A program made the translations under genes and the position numbers. A stretch of DNA of 8,540 bases from Bacteroidota bacterium (lineage in GTDB: Bacteria > Bacteroidota > Ignavibacteria > Ignavibacteriales > Ignavibacteriaceae). Of the stretch, positions 5,405 to 8,540 are shown one piece after another; position 1 is the first letter of the stretch, and every line of letters starts with the position of its first letter. The stretch spans positions 1 to 8,540 of the forward strand of contig JADFGB010000033.1 in the NCBI GenBank assembly GCA_022567875.1, in the 5' to 3' direction. The notes beneath the pieces were generated by a model that ran no database searches, was not told the DNA's origin, and saw only the letters and a program-made list of their open reading frames with translations.

Positions 5405-6583
5405 TTATACGTATTTAATAATTGCATCCGTCATTTCCTGAGTCGTGCACGCTCCCTGCTTTAACACATCTTGTGAGCCGCGTAGTTTAATCATATCGTA
5501 TGTTCTTACTTTTCCTTCTTCAATAACTTTTGCAATGGCGTTCCTAATCTTTATAGCTTTGTCGGATTCATTTAAATGGTCCAGCATCATACAGGCGCTC
5601 ATTATCATTGCAATAGGATTTATAATTGAAGGATTAAATGTTTCATATTTTGGTGCCGAACCGTGAGTCGGTTCAAAAATTGCAACTTCTTTACCGATAT
5701 TTGCACTACAGGCAAATCCCAGCCCGCCAATTAGTCCGGCAAATCCGTCACTTATAATATCGCCGAACATATTTTCCGAAACCAAAACTCCGTAGTCTTC
5801 AGGATTTTTAGTAAGCCACATCATTTGAGCATCTATATTTGTAGTTCTAAATTCGATATTAGGATAATTTTTCGCAATATTTCTTGCTTCGTCAAGCATC
5901 ATTCCGGAAGTTTCTCTAAGTACGTTCGGTTTTTCGCATACGGTTAAATTTTTATATCCGAACTTTTCGGCATATTCAAATGCAGATTGCAAAATTCTTT
6001 TGCAGGCGTTTCTTGACATAATTCTTGATGAAATTGCAAGGTCTTCTCCGGGTACGTCTTTAAACTTTATCATTTTTGGATGAGTTTCAAATGCATCTCT
6101 CACGTTTTTGGGAGGGTTTGTCCACTCAACACCAGAATACAAACCTTCTGTATTCTGACGAAAAATAACTGTGTCAACCAAAGGCTCTTCAAATCCTTCA
6201 TTTTTTCTTCTTATAAAATTTAGTGGGTTGCCTTTAAATGATTTGCAGGGGCGAATACAGATATCTAAATCAAAATGCTGTCTTAAACCTACAATCGGAC
6301 TAAAATAAACATATCCTTTATTCTTTAATGCAGGGTCTAATTCTTCAGATGCATTATCTTTTGGTTTGCTTGTAATGGCACCGAATAAACCGATTTTATG
6401 TTCGGTTAGCAACTCAAGTGTTTTTTCAGGAAGCGGGTTACCCTGAGTCTGCCAAAATTCCCAACCGATATCCGCGTGCACATAATCGGCTTCAAAACCT
6501 GCTGCTTTTAATATTTTTATTGCCTCGGGTAAAACAGTTTTTCCAATGCCGTCTCCGGGCATAGTTATTACAGTAGGTTTCAT
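5405..6583 (-). CDS. Isocitrate/homoisocitrate dehydrogenase family (decarboxylating beta-hydroxyacid dehydrogenase)
   Basis: The 392-residue length suits the isocitrate/isopropylmalate dehydrogenase family. Motifs are GDGIG (10-14), the substrate loop YFSPIVGLRQ (93-102) with S95 and R101, IRP (110-112, R111), RQNTEGLYSGVEW (142-154, Tyr149), the catalytic lysine K218 in CEKPNVLRET, NIDAQMM with D251, FGDIISDG with D275 and D279, and EPTHGSAPKY (304-313). These enzymes oxidise and decarboxylate a 2-hydroxyacid, or work in reverse as reductive carboxylases. The loop SPIVxLR resembles fungal homoisocitrate dehydrogenase Lys12, whereas isocitrate dehydrogenases have SLNVALR. In contrast, K312-Y313 and Y362 with K366 correspond to the NADP-contacting K344, Y345, Y391 and R395 of E. 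coli Icd (R to K at the last), suggesting NADP preference. It is the first gene of the operon, with a short GGA-type ribosome site before ATG 6583. Substrate (isocitrate or homoisocitrate) remains open; tartrate or malate dehydrogenase branches are less likely. Confidence 0.88.
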   Translation of the reverse strand: MKPTVITMPGDGIGKTVLPEAIKILKAAGFEADYVHADIGWEFWQTQGNPLPEKTLELLTEHKIGLFGAITSKPKDNASEELDPALKNKGYVYFSPIVGLRQHFDLDICIRPCKSFKGNPLNFIRRKNEGFEEPLVDTVIFRQNTEGLYSGVEWTNPPKNVRDAFETHPKMIKFKDVPGEDLAISSRIMSRNACKRILQSAFEYAEKFGYKNLTVCEKPNVLRETSGMMLDEARNIAKNYPNIEFRTTNIDAQMMWLTKNPEDYGVLVSENMFGDIISDGFAGLIGGLGFACSANIGKEVAIFEPTHGSAPKYETFNPSIINPIAMIMSACMMLDHLNESDKAIKIRNAIAKVIEEGKVRTYDMIKLRGSQDVLKQGACTTQEMTDAIIKYV

Positions 6584-6639
6584 AAATTTTCCGTAATGAT
6601 TGTAAAATAAACACTTTCAAAACTTAGATAATTGACTGC

Positions 6640-6670
6640 ATCATAGCAAGAAAAAGAGAAGACACTTCAA
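6640..6670 (-). promoter_or_regulatory. Weak candidate promoter for the operon
   Basis: On the minus strand TTGAAG (6665-6670) is followed after 19 nt by TATGAT (6640-6645), resembling a sigma70-type -35/-10 pair with an over-long spacer. It lies about 57 nt before the dehydrogenase ATG and directly downstream of the inverted repeat at 6676-6695. In AT-rich DNA such matches arise by chance, and Bacteroidota-type sigma factors use a different consensus, so this is tentative. Confidence 0.2.
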
Positions 6671-6675
6671 GCTTT

Positions 6676-6695
6676 TTTGTAAAATACATTACAAA
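6676..6695. repeat. 7-bp inverted repeat (TTTGTAA / TTACAAA), possible operator
   Basis: The arms 6676-6682 and 6689-6695 are exact complements around a 6-nt spacer, giving a 20-bp dyad typical of a dimeric regulator site. Its position in the divergent region, just upstream of the candidate operon promoter, would suit control of the operon or of the kinase gene. No U-run follows, so it is not a terminator. AT-rich background makes a chance dyad possible. Confidence 0.35.
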
Positions 6696-6793
6696 GAGAA
6701 AATTATTATATTTTATTTCTATATTAATATTTTAAATTAAATTTAAGAACAGATTTATATTTTTCTTAATATCCTTATATATAATCTTTAATA

Positions 6794-8540
6794 ATGAAGA
6801 AAACTGATTTCATTCAACTTACCGATATAAAAAAAGACATATCCTTTCTTCAAAATAATATTAAAATATTTGCTGAACAGATAGAGTTAACACCTGAAAA
6901 TAAATTGATTTTAGATCAAAGTAATCAGGTTTTATCCCAAATTGAAGAAATGTATTCAAATTATCTTGTACTTTCTCAAGCATCTTTGGATATTATTTTT
7001 AAAATATCAGCTATGGGCAAGTTGATGTTTATTACACCTTCAATAAAAAATGCTTTAGGATATGATGTGAATGAAGTTATAGGTAAATCATTCATAAAAT
7101 TTGTACCAAAGAAAGAAATTAAAAATGTTCTTCAAGCTTTTGCAAAAATCTTTTCGGGAATAAAAATATCAAATTTTGTTCTGAATTTGATCCATAAAGA
7201 TGGAACAAAAGTGCCTGTTGAAATAAATGCCGAAATAATAGAAACAAGAGGAGAAAAAAGGGGAAGCGGTACCATACACATTATAACCGAACGATTAAAG
7301 ACCGAAAAAAAATTAGAACAATCAGAAAGTATTTTCAGAGCCGTTTGGGATAAATCGCTCGATGGAATGAGATTAACTGATTCAAGAGGTGTGGTGAAAT
7401 ATTGTAATAGCGCCTACACAAAAATAGTTGAAAAGAAAAAGGAAGAAATAGAAGGTAGGCAGTTTACTGATGCTTTTGCATCTAAAAGTGTAACTGATGA
7501 GTTATCAAAATTCAAAAAAATATTTTTTTCGAAAACATTTAACTTGCATTTTGAAACTTCATTCTTACTTTGGAACGGAGTTGAAAAACAAATTGAAATT
7601 TCTAATGATATAATTGAAGATATTGATGAACAGAAATTACTACTAAGTGTTTTTAGAGATTTAACTTCAAAAAAAGCTGATGAATTTTTATTAAAGAAAA
7701 AAGATAATTTACTCCAGGGTATTTCAGAAGCTACAAAAAGTCTGATCTCAAGCAAAGATTTAAATTACGGTTTAAACTCGGCAATAAGAATATTAGGTAT
7801 AGCGGCAGAAGTAGAACGAGTATACATTTATAAACATCAAGTAATTGAAGAAACAGAAGAAAACTTTGCCCAACTTATGTATGAATGGACTTTGGAAGTG
7901 GCTGATGCACAAATTACTGAAAAAGCACTACAACGTCTTTCGTATTCTAGATTTGCTTCATTAAATTTTTTTGAAAATTTTAAAGCCGGTAAGTCATTAA
8001 AATTTATAATTAGTGATTTAACTAAAGAAAAGCGGGAGATGTTTATTGATAAAAAAATAAAATCATTAATTCTTGTTCCTATTTTAATAGATGGCGAATA
8101 TTGGGGTTTTATTGGTTTTGATGAATTAAGAAAAGACAGAACTTGGTCGGATAGTGAAGAATATCTATTACATACAATGGCTTCTACAATAGCAGCGGTA
8201 ATTAAACGAGAACAGATAAGCCAGGAGATAAATGAAAAGAATAAGGAATTAGATATTGCAGCAAAGAAAGCTGAAGCTGCAGTAAAAGCTAAAGGTGAAT
8301 TCCTTGCATTAATGAGTCACGAAATAAGAACTCCTATGAATGGTGTTATTGGGATGACAGGTCTTTTGCTTGATACAGACCTTGACAAAGAACAAAGAGA
8401 ATATGTAGAAACGATAAGAATAAGCGGTGATCAGTTATTGGTAATTATTAATGATATCTTGGATTTCTCCAAAATTGAATCGGAAAAATTGGAGTTGGAA
8501 AACCAACCTTTTGATTTACGTGAATGGAGAGAAGAGGAAT
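6794..8540 (+). CDS. PAS-PAS-GAF sensor histidine kinase, truncated at right edge
   Basis: The ORF is open from ATG 6794 to the window end (582 complete codons). An in-frame stop at 6782-6784 makes this ATG the first possible start; no Shine-Dalgarno site is seen. After a charged N-terminal helix, PAS domain 1 covers about residues 61-165 ([20 protein letters not shown]), PAS domain 2 about 180-297 ([17 protein letters not shown]), and a GAF domain about 307-475, ending with [18 protein letters not shown] and [18 protein letters not shown] short coiled linker (about 476-500) leads into the HisKA domain with phosphoacceptor H509 in the sequence [19 protein letters not shown] and the second helix ILDFSKIES. 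No signal peptide or membrane segment is seen, so it should be a cytosolic sensor. The ATPase domain, and any receiver domains common in this hybrid-kinase type, lie outside the window. The last residues ([10 protein letters not shown]) depart from the usual FDLRECIEEA pattern. The ligand is unknown. It is divergent from the operon and could regulate it, but nothing shows this directly. Confidence 0.88.
   Translation, partial: MKKTDFIQLTDIKKDISFLQNNIKIFAEQIELTPENKLILDQSNQVLSQIEEMYSNYLVLSQASLDIIFKISAMGKLMFITPSIKNALGYDVNEVIGKSFIKFVPKKEIKNVLQAFAKIFSGIKISNFVLNLIHKDGTKVPVEINAEIIETRGEKRGSGTIHIITERLKTEKKLEQSESIFRAVWDKSLDGMRLTDSRGVVKYCNSAYTKIVEKKKEEIEGRQFTDAFASKSVTDELSKFKKIFFSKTFNLHFETSFLLWNGVEKQIEISNDIIEDIDEQKLLLSVFRDLTSKKADEFLLKKKDNLLQGISEATKSLISSKDLNYGLNSAIRILGIAAEVERVYIYKHQVIEETEENFAQLMYEWTLEVADAQITEKALQRLSYSRFASLNFFENFKAGKSLKFIISDLTKEKREMFIDKKIKSLILVPILIDGEYWGFIGFDELRKDRTWSDSEEYLLHTMASTIAAVIKREQISQEINEKNKELDIAAKKAEAAVKAKGEFLALMSHEIRTPMNGVIGMTGLLLDTDLDKEQREYVETIRISGDQLLVIINDILDFSKIESEKLELENQPFDLREWREEE

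Larger units (their letters stand above)
6584..6793. promoter_or_regulatory. Divergent intergenic control region between operon and histidine kinase
   Basis: This 210-nt AT-rich stretch separates the minus-strand operon from the plus-strand kinase and must hold both promoters if the operon starts here. It contains a 7-bp inverted repeat (6676-6695) and a TATAAT at 6780-6785. That TATAAT is only 8 nt before the kinase ATG, so serving as a -10 would make the transcript nearly leaderless. No small ORF with coding signs, tRNA or terminator was seen. Confidence 0.5.

Noticed and set aside
5445..5666. Plus-strand 73-codon ORF opposite the dehydrogenase gene
   Set aside because: Antisense to conserved dehydrogenase sequence including EPTHGSAPKY; no coding evidence.
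6754..6785. Sigma70-type promoter for the kinase gene
   Set aside because: TATAAT is present, but the region about 17 nt upstream has no TTGACA-like hexamer and the site is too close to the ATG for an ordinary leader; kept only as a remark in the intergenic entry.
7414..7755. Minus-strand 113-codon ORF within the kinase gene
   Set aside because: Antisense to the second PAS domain and the start of GAF; its Ser/Phe-rich composition is the reverse image of Lys/Glu-rich coding sequence.

Overview
The window looks like a chromosomal piece of a low-G+C Gram-negative bacterium of the Bacteroidota/Ignavibacteriota (Chlorobi-like) kind. The reasons are the AT-rich codon use throughout, weak or absent Shine-Dalgarno sites before most genes, and a relic of a 23S-rRNA-intervening-sequence-type four-helix-bundle gene set between TTAGACG-like heptamer repeats. 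The lineage is an inference from style, not from a marker gene.

Positions 1-6583 hold five minus-strand genes, read right to left: an isocitrate/homoisocitrate dehydrogenase-family enzyme (5405-6583), a small HD-domain-like protein (4869-5402), a one-chain aconitase-superfamily hydro-lyase resembling fungal Lys4 homoaconitase (2680-4614), an MmgE/PrpD-family dehydratase (1239-2672), and a citrate lyase acyl-carrier/beta-subunit fusion (CitD-CitE) that runs off the left edge (1-1131). The first two genes are 2 nt apart and the aconitase and MmgE genes 7 nt apart, so this is probably one operon. Chemically the set covers a continuous line: 2-oxoacid + CO2 <-> isocitrate-type acid <-> cis-aconitate-type acid <-> citrate-type acid <-> acetate (or acyl) + oxaloacetate (or another 2-oxoacid). 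Whether the real substrates are citrate, homocitrate or methylcitrate cannot be settled from sequence. The aconitase and the substrate loop of the dehydrogenase lean towards the homo-series, while the citrate lyase and the coenzyme site of the dehydrogenase lean towards the ordinary citrate series.

Between the HD and aconitase genes (about 4625-4872) a small decayed element interrupts the operon: inverted heptamer repeats flank a 43-codon ORF that joins the start of a four-helix-bundle (IVS/S23-type) protein directly to what looks like its last helix. One repeat supplies the stop codon of the HD gene.

On the right, a 210-nt AT-rich divergent intergenic region (6584-6793) carries a 7-bp inverted repeat. 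It separates the operon from a plus-strand soluble PAS-PAS-GAF histidine kinase that is cut off by the right edge just after its dimerisation/phosphoacceptor domain. A regulatory link between kinase and operon is possible but not shown.
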